A DNA stretch of 64,000 nucleotides. It comes from Gordonia asplenii. GTDB lineage: Bacteria; Actinomycetota; Actinomycetes; Mycobacteriales; Mycobacteriaceae. Below the pieces are notes generated by a model. The model made no database searches and had not been told where the DNA came from. It saw only the letters and a list, made by a program, of their open reading frames with translations. The stretch covers positions 124,001 to 188,000 of the forward strand of contig NZ_JABBNB010000004.1 in assembly GCF_012933505.1 (NCBI RefSeq), read 5' to 3'. The position numbers and the translations under genes were made by a program. Within the stretch, counting starts at the first letter, position 1. Every line of letters starts with the position of its first letter. Positions 34,104 through 44,182 of this stretch are shown in pieces.

Positions 34104-34970
34104 ATGGCTAAATTCGTTGTCGGAGTTGATGATTCGGAGTCATCGACCAAAGCGATTCGGTGGGCCGCGCATGCGGCGGCCATGGAGGACGCCGACCTCA
34201 CGGTGGTATGCGCCTACGACGCCAGCGTGAGCAACTATGCGCCGGGGCTGGTGATTCCGCAGGACGTCGTCGACGCGATCAGTGCCGAAGCACGTGAACT
34301 CGCCGATTCCTCCGCAACGCTGGCCGCCGAGGTGGCTCCCGACATTCACATCTCGACGACCGTCGTCGAGGGTGACGCCGCGGGCGCGCTGCTCGAACTC
34401 GGCAAGGACTCGACGGTGGTCGTCGGCACGCGCGGGCTCGGGAGCATTCGCGGATTGCTGCTCGGTTCGGTCGGCGTGTCGATCGCCGCGCACCATCACG
34501 GACGTTCGGTCATCGTCGAGGGCGCTTCGACGCTCCACGAGGACGGACCCGTCGTCGTCGGCGTCAGCGACGACCCGATCAGCGACCCCGCCGTCGCCGA
34601 GGCATATCGGCAGGCATCGCTGCGCAACGTGAAACTCATTGCGGTGCATACCTGGTCGCAGCTCGACGCCGACGCGTTGCACGGGTACGGCATCGAACCC
34701 GACGCCATCGCGCGGATGTCCGACGACGCCGTCGAAGCGCTCGCCGAGCGAATGGCGGGCTACGCGGCCGACTATCCCGACGTCGTCGTCGACCGGCGAG
34801 TACTGCCCGACGACGCGGCGAAGGCGGTCGTCGAGGCGGCCGGCGAAGATGCGTCGCTGATCATCGTCGGCAGCCGGGGACGGGGCGGATTCCGTGGCCT
34901 GCTGCTCGGCTCGACGAGTCAGAAGGTTCTGCACCACGCGCGCTGCCCGGTGATGGTGGTCCGCCAATAA
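34104..34970 (+). CDS. Universal stress protein, tandem USP domains
   Basis: This 288-residue double USP protein is ATP-binding and cytoplasmic. Each half ends in the G-2x-G-9x-G(S/T) nucleotide motif: GTRGLGSIRGLLLGSVG in the first, GSRGRGGFRGLLLGSTS in the second. ATG 34104 gives MAKFVVGVDDSESSTKAI and follows AAGGAG at a good distance; a longer reading from 34038 is rejected. Such proteins in mycobacteria are often induced by hypoxia or stationary phase, but no DosR-type site was evident. It is followed 33 bases on by the patatin gene, on the same strand. Confidence 0.9.
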   Translation: MAKFVVGVDDSESSTKAIRWAAHAAAMEDADLTVVCAYDASVSNYAPGLVIPQDVVDAISAEARELADSSATLAAEVAPDIHISTTVVEGDAAGALLELGKDSTVVVGTRGLGSIRGLLLGSVGVSIAAHHHGRSVIVEGASTLHEDGPVVVGVSDDPISDPAVAEAYRQASLRNVKLIAVHTWSQLDADALHGYGIEPDAIARMSDDAVEALAERMAGYAADYPDVVVDRRVLPDDAAKAVVEAAGEDASLIIVGSRGRGGFRGLLLGSTSQKVLHHARCPVMVVRQ

Positions 34971-35003
34971 GCTCTGTCTCACCTCGGCGATAGTCTTGAG
35001 GTC

Positions 35004-36062
35004 ATGGCGAAACGCAGGCGGGTTGCCGTCGCACTGGGCAGCGGCGGTGCTCGCGGCTACGCGCATATCGGAGTCCTGAACGAGTTGGACGCGCGCGGGT
35101 TCGAGGTGGTTTCGGTGTCGGGGTCGTCGATGGGTGCACTGGTCGGCGGTCTGTACTGCGCGGGCAAACTCGACGACTATGTCGACTGGACCCGCAAGCT
35201 CACTCAGCTCGACATCGTTCGACTCCTCGACATCTCACTGTCGAAACCCGGTGTGATCGCCGCGGAGAAGGTCCTCGCGCGAGTACGGGAGATCCTCGGC
35301 GACGTGATGATCGAGGATCTGTCGATCCCGTTCACCGCGGTCGCGACAGACCTCAACGCCGGTCGATCGGTGTGGTTTCAGCGCGGCAGTCTGGTGGACG
35401 CGATCCGTGCGTCCATCGCCATCCCCGGCGTGATCAGCCCACATGTCTATGACGGGCGGGTGTTCGGCGACGGCGGAATCCTCGACGCCCTGCCCATCTC
35501 ACCCACGACGTCGGTCGTCAGCGACCTCACCATCGGGGTGATCCTCGGCTCCGACGGCGTTCCCGACATGGGCTTCGAGCCGGCCGCGGTCGATACGAGC
35601 ATCCGTCCGGACACCATCTGGCGGCGCAGTTCGCGGACGTTCATGGACAGTGACTTCATGCGGTCGGTGCGCGACCGATTCGGCATCGAGCCGCCGCCGG
35701 GACAGACCGAACTGCCGATGGTGGATGAGGCGGGCCAGCCGATCGTCGCACCCGTCGCCGACGCCGCGCGTCCCGCCGAACGGCAGCCGGGCGATGGCGC
35801 GGCTGATCCGGCGACCGTCGACCCGAGTGCCGAGATCCTCGCCAAGATGGGGCGCTTCGATGTGCTCAGCCGATCGCTGGACATCATGCAGGACACCCTC
35901 ACTCGCTACCAGTTGGCCCGCAACCCGCCCGACCTGATGATCCGGGTACCGCGAAAATCGGTGCGCACCTTGGACTTTCACAAGGCAGGGGAGATGATCG
36001 AGCTGGGTAGGCGGCTGGCCGTCGAATCGCTGGACCGACTCGACGCCGGGAGCGGCGCGTGA
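35004..36062 (+). CDS. Patatin-like phospholipase family protein (RssA type)
   Basis: This 352-residue patatin has the oxyanion loop GSGGARGYAHIGVL and the nucleophile elbow GSSMGALVG (GxSxG). The catalytic Asp is probably in DGGILDALP. It is a Ser-Asp dyad lipid hydrolase, by family knowledge acting on phospholipid or neutral lipid acyl esters. A central insertion of about 90 residues rich in Pro/Ala (AAPVADAARPAERQPGDGAA) separates the catalytic region from a helical C-terminus. ATG 35004 is good. The MFS gene starts 25 bases after its stop; co-transcription is possible. Confidence 0.85.
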   Translation: MAKRRRVAVALGSGGARGYAHIGVLNELDARGFEVVSVSGSSMGALVGGLYCAGKLDDYVDWTRKLTQLDIVRLLDISLSKPGVIAAEKVLARVREILGDVMIEDLSIPFTAVATDLNAGRSVWFQRGSLVDAIRASIAIPGVISPHVYDGRVFGDGGILDALPISPTTSVVSDLTIGVILGSDGVPDMGFEPAAVDTSIRPDTIWRRSSRTFMDSDFMRSVRDRFGIEPPPGQTELPMVDEAGQPIVAPVADAARPAERQPGDGAADPATVDPSAEILAKMGRFDVLSRSLDIMQDTLTRYQLARNPPDLMIRVPRKSVRTLDFHKAGEMIELGRRLAVESLDRLDAGSGA

Positions 36063-36087
36063 GTGGGCGCGCATCCGCCGGTGACGC

Positions 36088-37281
36088 ATGACCAGGATTC
36101 CGCGCGGCATCTGGGTGCTGCTGTCGGCGAACGTCGTCATCGCGCTCGGTTACGGACTGGTGGCACCCGCGCTGCCGACGTTCGCGAAGAGCTTCGACGT
36201 CGGGTTGACCGCGGCGTCGGCCATCGTGTCGGTCTTCGCGATCATGCGGTTGGGCTTCGCGCCGACCGCGGGGCGGCTGGTCACCAAACTCGGCGAGCGC
36301 CGTGTCTATCTGACCGGACTGTTGATCGTCGCGGTGAGCACACTCGCGACGGCATTCGCCCACACGTATTGGCAGCTCTTGCTGTTCCGCGGCCTCGGCG
36401 GCATCGGATCGACGATGTTCACGGTGTCGGCCATGGCCCTGCTGATCCGGATGTCGCCGCCGGACATCCGCGGCCGAGTCTCGGGCTACTTCTCCGCGGG
36501 CTTCCTCATCGGCAATATCACCGGACCGCTGATCGGCAGCGCGCTGGTGCCGTTCGGGTTGCGGTTGCCGTTCGTCGTCTATGCCGTCGCGCTGCTGGTC
36601 GCATTGGCCGTCGTCGCGACGCAGCTCGGCGACGCCCATGCCCCGCTCAAGGTTGACGGCCCCAAACTGGCGGAGCCGTTCACGCTGCGAGAAGCGTTGC
36701 GCGAGCGCACCTATCGCGCCATCCTGGCGTCCAACTTCGCTCAGGGATGGGCCTCTATGGGTGTGCGTGTCGCGGTGGTGCCGCTGATGATCACCGAGGG
36801 GCTGCACGAGAACGAGGCATGGTCGGGGATCGTGCTCGCGGCCTTCGCGGCGGGCAACGTCGTCGCGATTCTGCTGTCCGGCCGAGCGTCGGATACGCGG
36901 GGGCGCCGGGTGATCATGCTGCCGGGGCTGCTGGTGACCGCGGCGTCGACGGCGGTGTTCGGTTTGGCGACGCATCTGGCCGTCGTGATGGTGCTGTCGG
37001 TGATCGCCGGCGCGGGTGCCGGACTGTTCGCACCTACCCAGCAGGCCGCGCTGGCCGACGTCCTCGGTTCGCGCGCGCAAGGCGGATCGGCGCTGGCCGC
37101 CTATGGCATGGCGTCGGACTGCGGTGCGGTGAGCGGGCCGATCGTCGTCGGATTCCTCGCTCAGCAACTGGGCTTCGGAGTCGCCTTCGCGGCGACCGGA
37201 GCCGTCGTCGCCGTCGCATTGGTGATGTGGCTCTTCGCACGCGAATCGGCTCCCGCGGTGGTACTTTCACCGAAAACGTAG
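36088..37281 (+). CDS. MFS transporter
   Basis: This 397-residue major facilitator protein has twelve hydrophobic segments. The MFS cytoplasmic loop motif is visible in [14 protein letters not shown] and, in the second half, [14 protein letters not shown]. It is probably a drug or metabolite exporter; the substrate is unknown. ATG 36088 lies 25 bases after the patatin stop. No regulator is adjacent, so it may be read with the upstream gene or with the arginine deiminase downstream (46-base gap). Confidence 0.87.
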   Translation: MTRIPRGIWVLLSANVVIALGYGLVAPALPTFAKSFDVGLTAASAIVSVFAIMRLGFAPTAGRLVTKLGERRVYLTGLLIVAVSTLATAFAHTYWQLLLFRGLGGIGSTMFTVSAMALLIRMSPPDIRGRVSGYFSAGFLIGNITGPLIGSALVPFGLRLPFVVYAVALLVALAVVATQLGDAHAPLKVDGPKLAEPFTLREALRERTYRAILASNFAQGWASMGVRVAVVPLMITEGLHENEAWSGIVLAAFAAGNVVAILLSGRASDTRGRRVIMLPGLLVTAASTAVFGLATHLAVVMVLSVIAGAGAGLFAPTQQAALADVLGSRAQGGSALAAYGMASDCGAVSGPIVVGFLAQQLGFGVAFAATGAVVAVALVMWLFARESAPAVVLSPKT

Positions 37282-37327
37282 CGACCGACGGCTCATACGA
37301 CGACGGACTCGACGACAGGAGAGTGCG

Positions 37328-38575
37328 ATGGCAGGCGTGGGACCGGGGTCGTCGACGGCCGTGCTTCCCGAAGGAGTCGCGCTCGGCGCGGCGTCGGAGG
37401 TGGCGCCGCTGCGCGCGGTCCTGCTGCACCGGCCCGGCGAAGAACTGTCAAGGCTGACCCCGCGCAACAACGATCAGTTGCTGTTCGACGCGCTGCCGTG
37501 GGTTGCGCGGGCCCAGGAGGAACACGATGCCTTCGCCGCGGTGCTGCGCAGCCGTGGCGTCGCGGTCTATCTGCTGGGTGATCTACTCGCCGAAACCATC
37601 GCGCACAGCGGTGCGGCCCGGATCCAGGGCATCAGCGCCGCGGTCAGTCCGCGTCGACTGGGGCTGGGGCTGGCCGAGGAATTGTCGGCGTATCTGCGCG
37701 GGCGTCCAGCCGACGAACTCGCCCGAATCCTCACCGGCGGAATGACTTTCGATGAGTTGCCGGGCTCGGGCAGTGACTCGGCCTCGCTGGTGAGGCAGAT
37801 GCATCACGGTGGGGACTTCGCAATCGAGCCGCTGCCGAATCTGTTGTTCACCCGTGACAGTTCGTTCTGGATCGGGCGCAGATTCGCGATCACATCGCTG
37901 GCGCTGGCCGCGCGGGCGCGCGAATCGTCGCTCACCGATCTCATCTACGCCCACCACCCGATGTTCAGCGGATCGCGACGTGCCTACGAATCGCAGATCG
38001 CGCCGGTCGAAGGCGGCGACGTACTGCTGCTCGCCCCCGGTGTCGTCGCGGTCGGGGTGGGGGAGCGCACGACGCCCGCAGGCGCGGAATCGTTGGCGCG
38101 CAGTCTCTTCGACGACGGCCTGGCGCACACTGTGCTGGCGGTACCGATCGAGCAGCAGCGCGCCTTCATGCATCTCGACACCGTCTGCACCATGGTCGAC
38201 CGGGATGCGGTGGTGATGTATCCGTCGATGCACGACACCGCCGTCGCCTATACGATGCGCGCCGACGACGGTGGAGTGAGCGTCGGCGAGGCACGCCCGT
38301 TTCTGGAGGCGGCAGCCGAAGCGATGGGGATCGCGAAGCTGCGGGTGATCGACACCGGTCTCGACCCGGTGACCGCCGAACGCGAGCAGTGGGACGACGG
38401 CAACAACACGCTCGCGCTGGCGCCGGGGGTGGTGGTGGCCTACAACCGGACCGTCGAGACCAACAAGCGGCTGATCGACGCGGGCATCGAGGTACTGGAG
38501 ATCGAAGGCGGCGAACTGGGGTCGGGCCGAGGAGGTCCGCGCTGCATGTCGTGTCCGCTGTCGAGAGAGTTCTGA
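37328..38575 (+). CDS. arcA: Arginine deiminase
   Basis: This enzyme converts arginine to citrulline and ammonia. The 415 residues include ENFTRDSS-type [49 protein letters not shown] and the C-terminal [13 protein letters not shown] with the nucleophilic cysteine, all conserved for the family. ATG 37328 follows AGGAGAG. No carbamate kinase or ornithine carbamoyltransferase is adjacent, so the full deiminase pathway is not encoded here; the gene alone may serve acid resistance or nitrogen release (inference). The BCCT gene begins about 110-140 bases downstream. Confidence 0.93.
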   Translation: MAGVGPGSSTAVLPEGVALGAASEVAPLRAVLLHRPGEELSRLTPRNNDQLLFDALPWVARAQEEHDAFAAVLRSRGVAVYLLGDLLAETIAHSGAARIQGISAAVSPRRLGLGLAEELSAYLRGRPADELARILTGGMTFDELPGSGSDSASLVRQMHHGGDFAIEPLPNLLFTRDSSFWIGRRFAITSLALAARARESSLTDLIYAHHPMFSGSRRAYESQIAPVEGGDVLLLAPGVVAVGVGERTTPAGAESLARSLFDDGLAHTVLAVPIEQQRAFMHLDTVCTMVDRDAVVMYPSMHDTAVAYTMRADDGGVSVGEARPFLEAAAEAMGIAKLRVIDTGLDPVTAEREQWDDGNNTLALAPGVVVAYNRTVETNKRLIDAGIEVLEIEGGELGSGRGGPRCMSCPLSREF

Positions 38576-38717
38576 CGAGTGATTGTGCGTGTGACGCTTC
38601 GACATCTTGTACGCTGAGTTAACAATATGTACCGAATGTCTGGAAAAGGGTGTTCCGGGCGGCGTTGTTTGGTTGTGTGACTATGTGGCCAATACGACAA
38701 CAGACGCTGAACAGACC

Positions 38718-40343
38718 GTGAACCAACCGGATTCGCCGCCCACGCAGCTGCGCGTCGACCCATGGGTCTTCGGCATCACCGCGGCCATCGTCATCGGATT
38801 CGTCGTCTGGGGACTCGCCGGACCGGACAGTCTCAACGACGTGACCGGCAAGGCGCTCACCTGGATCACCGACAACCTCGGCTGGCTGTTCATTCTCGCC
38901 GCAACCGGATTCGTGGTGTTCGCCCTGTTCCTGGCCATCGGCAAGTACGGCAAGATCCCCCTGGGGCGAGACGGCGAGAAGCCCGAATTTCGTACCGTCA
39001 GCTGGATCGCGATGATGTTCAGTGCGGGCATGGGCATCGGCCTGATGTTCTTCGGAGCGTATGAACCGTTGCGGCACTTCATGTTCGCGCCGCCCGGAAC
39101 CGACGCGCGGGACGTCGGGGTGGCGATGGCGACCACCATGTTCCACTGGGGATTTCATCCGTGGGCGATGTACGCCGTGGTCGGGCTGGCGATCGGTTAC
39201 AGTACCTTCCGACTGGGGCGCGGGCAGCTCCTCAGCGCTGTGTTCGCGCCGATCCTGGGACATCGGGCGACCGGCCCGGCGGGCAAGGTGATCGACATCC
39301 TGGCGATCTTCGCGACGTTGTTCGGAACCGTGGCGTCGTTGGGGCTGGGTGCGTTGCAGATCGGTTCGGGCATGCAGTCGGCGCACTGGGTCGACGAACC
39401 GAGCAAGATGCTTCTCGTGGCGATCATCGCGATCCTGACCGCCGCGTTCGTGGCGTCGGCGGTGTCCGGCGTCGCGAAGGGGATCCAATGGCTGTCGAAT
39501 ACCAACATGGTTCTCGCGCTGATCTTGGCGGTGTTCGTATTCGTCGTCGGCCCAACGGTTTTCATTCTCAACCTGCTGCCGACGAGCCTCGGTGCCTACG
39601 CCACCGACATCACCACCTTCTCGGCCCGGTCGTCGGCGACTGTCGACGGTGACGGGCAGGGGTGGCTGGCCGGCTGGACCATCTTCTACTGGGCGTGGTG
39701 GGTGTCGTGGACGCCGTTCGTCGGGATGTTCCTGGCGAAGATCTCCAAGGGCCGGACCATCCGGGAATTCGTGATCGGCGTGATGGTCGTGCCCACCACG
39801 GTGTCGCTGGTCTGGTTCTGCATCTTCGGCGGCGCGGCGATCCGCGATCAGCAGGACAACACGCTCGCCGGTGTGCCCGACGACATCACCGCGAAAGCCT
39901 TTGACGCGCTGTCGGATTCGATCCTGTTCAAAGTCCTCGACACGATGCCCTGGTTCCCGTTGGCGGCGGGGCTGGTGATGCTGCTGGTCGCCATCTTCTT
40001 CGTTTCCGGCGCCGACTCGGCGTCGTTGGTGATGGGCACGCTGTCGCAGCGGGGCGTCGTCGAACCCCATCGATGGGTGACGGTGTTCTGGGGTGTGCTG
40101 ACCGGGGCCGTCGCAGCCCTGCTCCTCGCGATTCAGGAGGACGCGCTCAACGGCATCAAGCAGATGGCGATCATCGCGGCGCTGCCTTTCGTCGTCGTGA
40201 TGATCGGAATGTGCCTGGCGCTCTACCTCGACTTGCGCAAGGATCCGCTGATAGTCGCGAAGGCGACGTTCGACAAGCAGCGTGAGGAGGATATCCGGAC
40301 GCAGGCGATCGAGTTGGAAGAGACGGCCCCTACCCCCAACTAG
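38718..40343 (+). CDS. BCCT family betaine/carnitine/choline transporter
   Basis: This BCCT transporter of compatible solutes has about 541 residues from GTG 38718 (NQPDSPPTQLRVDPWVF) and about twelve membrane helices. Signatures are SAGMGIGLMFFGAYEPL, HWGFHPWAMYAVVGLAIGY and WWVSWTPFVGMFLAKISKGRTIREF. GTG 38685 or TTG 38607 would extend the cytosolic N-terminus by 11 or 37 residues; no clear ribosome site decides. Its 3' end overlaps that of the convergent mannosyltransferase by 14 bases. Osmotic uptake of glycine betaine is the usual role. Confidence 0.88.
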   Translation: MNQPDSPPTQLRVDPWVFGITAAIVIGFVVWGLAGPDSLNDVTGKALTWITDNLGWLFILAATGFVVFALFLAIGKYGKIPLGRDGEKPEFRTVSWIAMMFSAGMGIGLMFFGAYEPLRHFMFAPPGTDARDVGVAMATTMFHWGFHPWAMYAVVGLAIGYSTFRLGRGQLLSAVFAPILGHRATGPAGKVIDILAIFATLFGTVASLGLGALQIGSGMQSAHWVDEPSKMLLVAIIAILTAAFVASAVSGVAKGIQWLSNTNMVLALILAVFVFVVGPTVFILNLLPTSLGAYATDITTFSARSSATVDGDGQGWLAGWTIFYWAWWVSWTPFVGMFLAKISKGRTIREFVIGVMVVPTTVSLVWFCIFGGAAIRDQQDNTLAGVPDDITAKAFDALSDSILFKVLDTMPWFPLAAGLVMLLVAIFFVSGADSASLVMGTLSQRGVVEPHRWVTVFWGVLTGAVAALLLAIQEDALNGIKQMAIIAALPFVVVMIGMCLALYLDLRKDPLIVAKATFDKQREEDIRTQAIELEETAPTPN

Positions 40344-41928
40344 GCAGCCAGATCTGCAGCCGCCAGATCTGCTGGCTGATCGGCGCTCCGGTCAGGATGG
40401 GCCACAGCCACAGGAAGTTAGCGATCACCAGGCCGGTGTACAGACAGACGACGAGGATCGCGAGGATGTGACGTTCGGGTCGGCGGGCGGCGGTGCGAGC
40501 GGTCGTGGCGATGATGTCTCCGCAACACAGGGCCAGACCGATCACCAGGAACGGGGCCATCGCGGTGGCGTAGAAGAAGTACATCTGCCGGTCGAGGTTG
40601 GCGAACCAGGGGAGATAACCGGCTCCGTAACCGACGAGGACGGCGGCGTAGCGCCAGTCGCGGCGTACGACCACGGCCCACAGACCCCAGGCCAGGACCG
40701 GGAACGCCAACCACCACATCGCCGGGGTGCCGATGAGCATCTGCGCACGGATGCAGTCACCGCCGCCGCACTTGTCCGGACCGTTCTCGATGGCGTACAG
40801 CATCGGCCGTAGCCCCATCGGCCAGGTCCACGGCTTCGATTCCCACGGATGGTGGTTGCCGGCCGAATTGGTCAGCCCTTCGTGGAATTTGAGGATGCTG
40901 GCCTCGTAGTACCACAGCGACCGCCATGCGGCCGGGACCCACGAGAAGGGCCCGTCGACGCCGACGGCGTTGCCCACCTCGTAGCGGTACACCGACGTCT
41001 CGCTGTTGAACCAGGGGATGAACGTGGCGAGGTAGATGGCCACCGGCATCACCGCCAGGCTCAACCCCGACGGCACGACGTCGCGTACCAGCGTCCCGAC
41101 CCACGGCCGCTGGACCTGATAGGCGCGGCGTGCGGCGACGTCGAAGCCGAGTGCCAGCACGAGGAAGAAGATGACGAAATAGATTCCCGACCACTTCGTG
41201 CCGCAGGTCAGACCGAGCATCACCCCCGCGGTGAATCGCCACCAGCGAAAGCCCAGTCGTGGGCCGAACGGACTGTCGGCGATCCGGCCCTCGATGTAGA
41301 CGCGGTGCATGCGCTCACGGACCTGGTCGCGATCGGCGATGAGCGCGGTGAACGCGGCGAGCATGAAGAACGCCTGAAAGATGTCGAGCATGCCCAACCG
41401 GGACTGGACGACGAGCACGCCGTCGCAGATCGCGAAGATGCCCGCGAGTGCGCCGATGAGCGTCGAGCGCGACATCCGGCGTGCCACCAGGTAGATCATC
41501 ATCACGATGCCGATGCCGCACAGGGCCGGCATGATCCGCCAGCCCAGCGGCGTGTAACCGAAAACCGATTCACCGATCGCGAGCATCCATTTGCCTACCG
41601 GCGGATGGACCACCAGGCCGTAGGCGGGGTTGTCCTCGATCCAGTGTCCGCCGGTCAGCACCTGCCAGCCCTGCGGCACATAGTGTTTTTCGTCGAAGAC
41701 CGGTGTGCCCTGATCGGTGGGATACACCAGCGTCCAGAAGCGGGTCACCACTGCGAGAACGAAGATCACCACGCCGGCCCAGAAGCCGCGGACGCGGTCG
41801 GTCGGGCCGAAGATCGGCGGCGGAATCGACGGTCCGGGGCGGGTCCCCAAGTCGGCGGCGGTCCCCTGGGAATCAAGAGCCGCCTGCCCGGGCGCGGTGG
41901 AGTCGGCGTCCAGTACGGCGGAAGTCAC
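40330..41928 (-). CDS. pmt: Polyprenyl-phosphate-mannose-protein mannosyltransferase (PMT, GT39)
   Basis: This 532-residue membrane glycosyltransferase transfers mannose from a polyprenyl carrier to secreted proteins, as PMT does in Mycobacterium. It has about eleven hydrophobic segments. The first external loop holds the acidic pair in FDEKHYVPQGW, and VHPPVGKWMLAIGE is the next conserved loop. It is divergent from rsmI, as in the M. tuberculosis Rv1002c-Rv1003 order. The ATG at 41928 is only 11 bases from the end of a MITE-like element, so its promoter may lie within that element. Confidence 0.9.
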   Translation of the reverse strand: MTSAVLDADSTAPGQAALDSQGTAADLGTRPGPSIPPPIFGPTDRVRGFWAGVVIFVLAVVTRFWTLVYPTDQGTPVFDEKHYVPQGWQVLTGGHWIEDNPAYGLVVHPPVGKWMLAIGESVFGYTPLGWRIMPALCGIGIVMMIYLVARRMSRSTLIGALAGIFAICDGVLVVQSRLGMLDIFQAFFMLAAFTALIADRDQVRERMHRVYIEGRIADSPFGPRLGFRWWRFTAGVMLGLTCGTKWSGIYFVIFFLVLALGFDVAARRAYQVQRPWVGTLVRDVVPSGLSLAVMPVAIYLATFIPWFNSETSVYRYEVGNAVGVDGPFSWVPAAWRSLWYYEASILKFHEGLTNSAGNHHPWESKPWTWPMGLRPMLYAIENGPDKCGGGDCIRAQMLIGTPAMWWLAFPVLAWGLWAVVVRRDWRYAAVLVGYGAGYLPWFANLDRQMYFFYATAMAPFLVIGLALCCGDIIATTARTAARRPERHILAILVVCLYTGLVIANFLWLWPILTGAPISQQIWRLQIWLPSWG

Positions 41929-41938
41929 CCAACCGATC

Positions 41939-42106
41939 CTAGTGCCCCGTGTCGGAAATTCCTTGGGCGGTATGCCGCGGCCACCTGAACGCCTGGCAGC
42001 GTTGTCGTCGGTCGCGATACCTACCGGTATCGCTCCCTCCTCCGCCTTGCCAGCCGTCCAGCTGACTCACGGCAACCGGCCAACAATCTCCGACACGGGA
42101 CACTAG
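41939..42106. mobile_element. MITE-like palindromic element, 168 bases, 18-base inverted ends
   Basis: The ends CTAGTGCCCCGTGTCGGA (41939-41956) and TCCGACACGGGACACTAG (42089-42106) are inverted repeats with one mismatch. The outer CTAG on both sides could be a duplicated 4-base target. The centre has its own hairpin, GCGATACC-TACC-GGTATCGC, and an outer CTGGCA/TGCCAG pair. No transposase frame exists inside. It occupies most of the pmt-rsmI promoter gap. A non-autonomous insertion element is the favoured reading. Confidence 0.65.
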
Positions 42107-42134
42107 AGGTCGACGCCGCACATAGGGTGGAGGC

Positions 42135-42977
42135 ATGACTTCATCGTCGGCCGGTCGACTGATTCTCGCGGCGACGCCGATGGGCCAGTACGGTGACGCG
42201 TCACCGCGACTCCGTCAGGCGCTCGCCGACGCCGACATCGTCGCCGCCGAAGACACCCGCCGCGCCAAAGCGCTCGCGGCCGGCCTGGACGTCACCATCG
42301 GCGGGCGGCTGATCAGCTACTACGACCAGGTCGAAGCCGCCCGGACACCCGCGCTCGTCGAGGCGATCGCCGGCGGCGCCGACGTCCTGGTGGTCACCGA
42401 CGCCGGGATGCCGTCGGTCAGCGACCCTGGATTCAAACTGGTCGCGGCGTGCGCACAGGCGGGATTGCCGGTGACGTGCCTGCCCGGTCCGTCAGCGGTG
42501 ACGACGGCGCTTGCGGTGTCGGGTCTGCCCTCCGAGCGGTTCTGCTTCGACGGATTCGCGCCCCGCAAACCCGGTGCCCGCACCGCATGGTTGACGACGC
42601 TGGCGACCGAGCCGCGCACGGTCGTGTTCTTCGAGTCGCCGCATCGCCTGGCCGACACGCTGTCGGCGGCGGTCTCGGTACTCGGGGCGGATCGACGCGC
42701 TGTCGTGTGTCGCGAGCTCACCAAGACCTACGAAGAGATTCGGCGCGGCACCCTCGGCGAATTGGCGGGGTGGGCCGCCGACGGCGTACGCGGCGAGATC
42801 ACCGTCGTCGTGGCACCTGCCGACGCCGTCGACGCCGACCCGGCTGATCTGGTCGATCAAGTGGAAGCGCTTGTGGCGCAAGGTGATCGTCTGAAAGATG
42901 CGTGCGGTCAAGTGGCCACCGAGGCGGGTGTGTCACGGCGCGAGTTGTACGAGGCGGTGCTGGCGGCACGCGGATGA
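42135..42977 (+). CDS. rsmI: 16S rRNA (cytidine(1402)-2'-O)-methyltransferase
   Basis: This 280-residue SAM-dependent RsmI methylates the ribose of C1402 in 16S rRNA. Characteristic motifs are LILAATPMGQYGDASPRL, AAEDTRRAKAL and VTDAGMPSVSDPGFKLV. ATG 42135 follows GTGGAGG. It is divergent from pmt, with the MITE-like element between them. Its end is 16 bases from the stop of the convergent pabB gene. Placement beside pmt, pabB and metG matches M. tuberculosis. Confidence 0.94.
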   Translation: MTSSSAGRLILAATPMGQYGDASPRLRQALADADIVAAEDTRRAKALAAGLDVTIGGRLISYYDQVEAARTPALVEAIAGGADVLVVTDAGMPSVSDPGFKLVAACAQAGLPVTCLPGPSAVTTALAVSGLPSERFCFDGFAPRKPGARTAWLTTLATEPRTVVFFESPHRLADTLSAAVSVLGADRRAVVCRELTKTYEEIRRGTLGELAGWAADGVRGEITVVVAPADAVDADPADLVDQVEALVAQGDRLKDACGQVATEAGVSRRELYEAVLAARG

Positions 42978-42993
42978 GGGAATCCCTACCGAC

Positions 42994-44172
42994 TCACCTC
43001 TGGAAACCCACGATCGACGAGGCCTTGTCCAGGCACTCCTGCCATTCGCGCGCCGGATCCGAGTCGATGGTGATGCCGCCGCCTACGCCCAGGGTCGCTG
43101 ATCCCTCCGGGGTGATCTGCACCGTCCGGATCGCCACATTCAGGTCGAGCTCGTGGTCGGGTCCAGCGAAACCTATTGCGCCGCAATAGACTCCGCGCGC
43201 CGACGGCTCCCAATCGGCGAGGAGTTCGCACGCGCGGATCTTCGGGGTGCCCGTCACCGACGCCGGGGGGAACGTAGCGTCGAGAAGCGCCTCGTTGCCG
43301 ACGGTGTCGTCGAGCACCGCCGACACGGTCGAGACGAGGTGCCATACGCCGGGCGCGGGTACCACCGAGAGCAGATCGGGAACGGTGACCGAGCCGATCC
43401 GTGCCACGTGCCCGAGGTCGTTGCGGACGAGGTCGACGATCATGATGTTCTCGGCGACGTCCTTGACCGAGCTGCGCAAGGACGCCGGGTCGTCGCCCGC
43501 GGCGATGGTGCCTTTGATCGGGCTCGAGCGCACCGCTCCCGCGCTGCGGGCGAGGAACAGTTCCGGCGAGAAGCTTGCAACGGCTCCCCAATCGCCCTGC
43601 AGGAAAGCAGCTTTCGCCGGCCGCGTGGCCGCGGCGAGGTCGCCGAAGAAGTCCAGCGGCCGACCGTCGAGCCGACCGGTGAAACGAGTGCACACGCATG
43701 CCTGATAGATCTCGCCGGCCCGGATCGCTTCGAGACAGTCCTCGACGGCCGCGACGTGCGGCGCCCGTTCCGGCGCCGTCCACGACGCAGTCCACGGTCG
43801 GCCGTCGCCGACTTCGCCTGCCACCGAAAGGCTTTCGGCAATCCAATCGGGACACTGCGCGCCGCCGACGTGTCGATACCGCCAGTGGCCGTCGCGGAGC
43901 ACCACGATGTCGTCGGACATGCCTCCGACGACGTCGGGTAGCGCCGCGACGTCGGCGCGATCCCCGAAGTCGCCGAGCCCGAACCCGAGATAGCCGATCC
44001 AAAACCGTTGCGGCCGATCGGGAATCGTGACGCCGGGCCGCAGCGTGACAGACGGCATGATCACGGCCTCACCGCCGGCCCAGTCGCCGATCAATGCGGC
44101 GGGCCCGGGTAGTCCACCCGCCCGGGCGCGGGAGTCGAGTGCTCGCAGCACTGCCAACGGCGATGCCGTCAT
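42994..44172 (-). CDS. pabB: Aminodeoxychorismate synthase component I
   Basis: This 392-residue chorismate-binding enzyme makes 4-amino-4-deoxychorismate for folate. The PIKGT motif (SSPIKGTIAAGDDP) with lysine marks the aminodeoxychorismate type rather than anthranilate synthase (PIAGT). Further chorismate-family segments are EIYQACVCTRF, FSPELFLARS and FPPASVTGTPK. It is shorter at the N-terminus than the M. tuberculosis protein, but the catalytic part is intact. It starts 10 bases after the metG stop, on the same strand. Confidence 0.92.
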   Translation of the reverse strand: MTASPLAVLRALDSRARAGGLPGPAALIGDWAGGEAVIMPSVTLRPGVTIPDRPQRFWIGYLGFGLGDFGDRADVAALPDVVGGMSDDIVVLRDGHWRYRHVGGAQCPDWIAESLSVAGEVGDGRPWTASWTAPERAPHVAAVEDCLEAIRAGEIYQACVCTRFTGRLDGRPLDFFGDLAAATRPAKAAFLQGDWGAVASFSPELFLARSAGAVRSSPIKGTIAAGDDPASLRSSVKDVAENIMIVDLVRNDLGHVARIGSVTVPDLLSVVPAPGVWHLVSTVSAVLDDTVGNEALLDATFPPASVTGTPKIRACELLADWEPSARGVYCGAIGFAGPDHELDLNVAIRTVQITPEGSATLGVGGGITIDSDPAREWQECLDKASSIVGFQR

Positions 44173-44182
44173 GCAGACTCGA

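Noticed and set aside
41717..42136. Frames across the pmt-rsmI gap on both strands ending in the same residues
   Set aside because: Their shared ends come from the inverted repeats of the MITE-like element, not from a gene.
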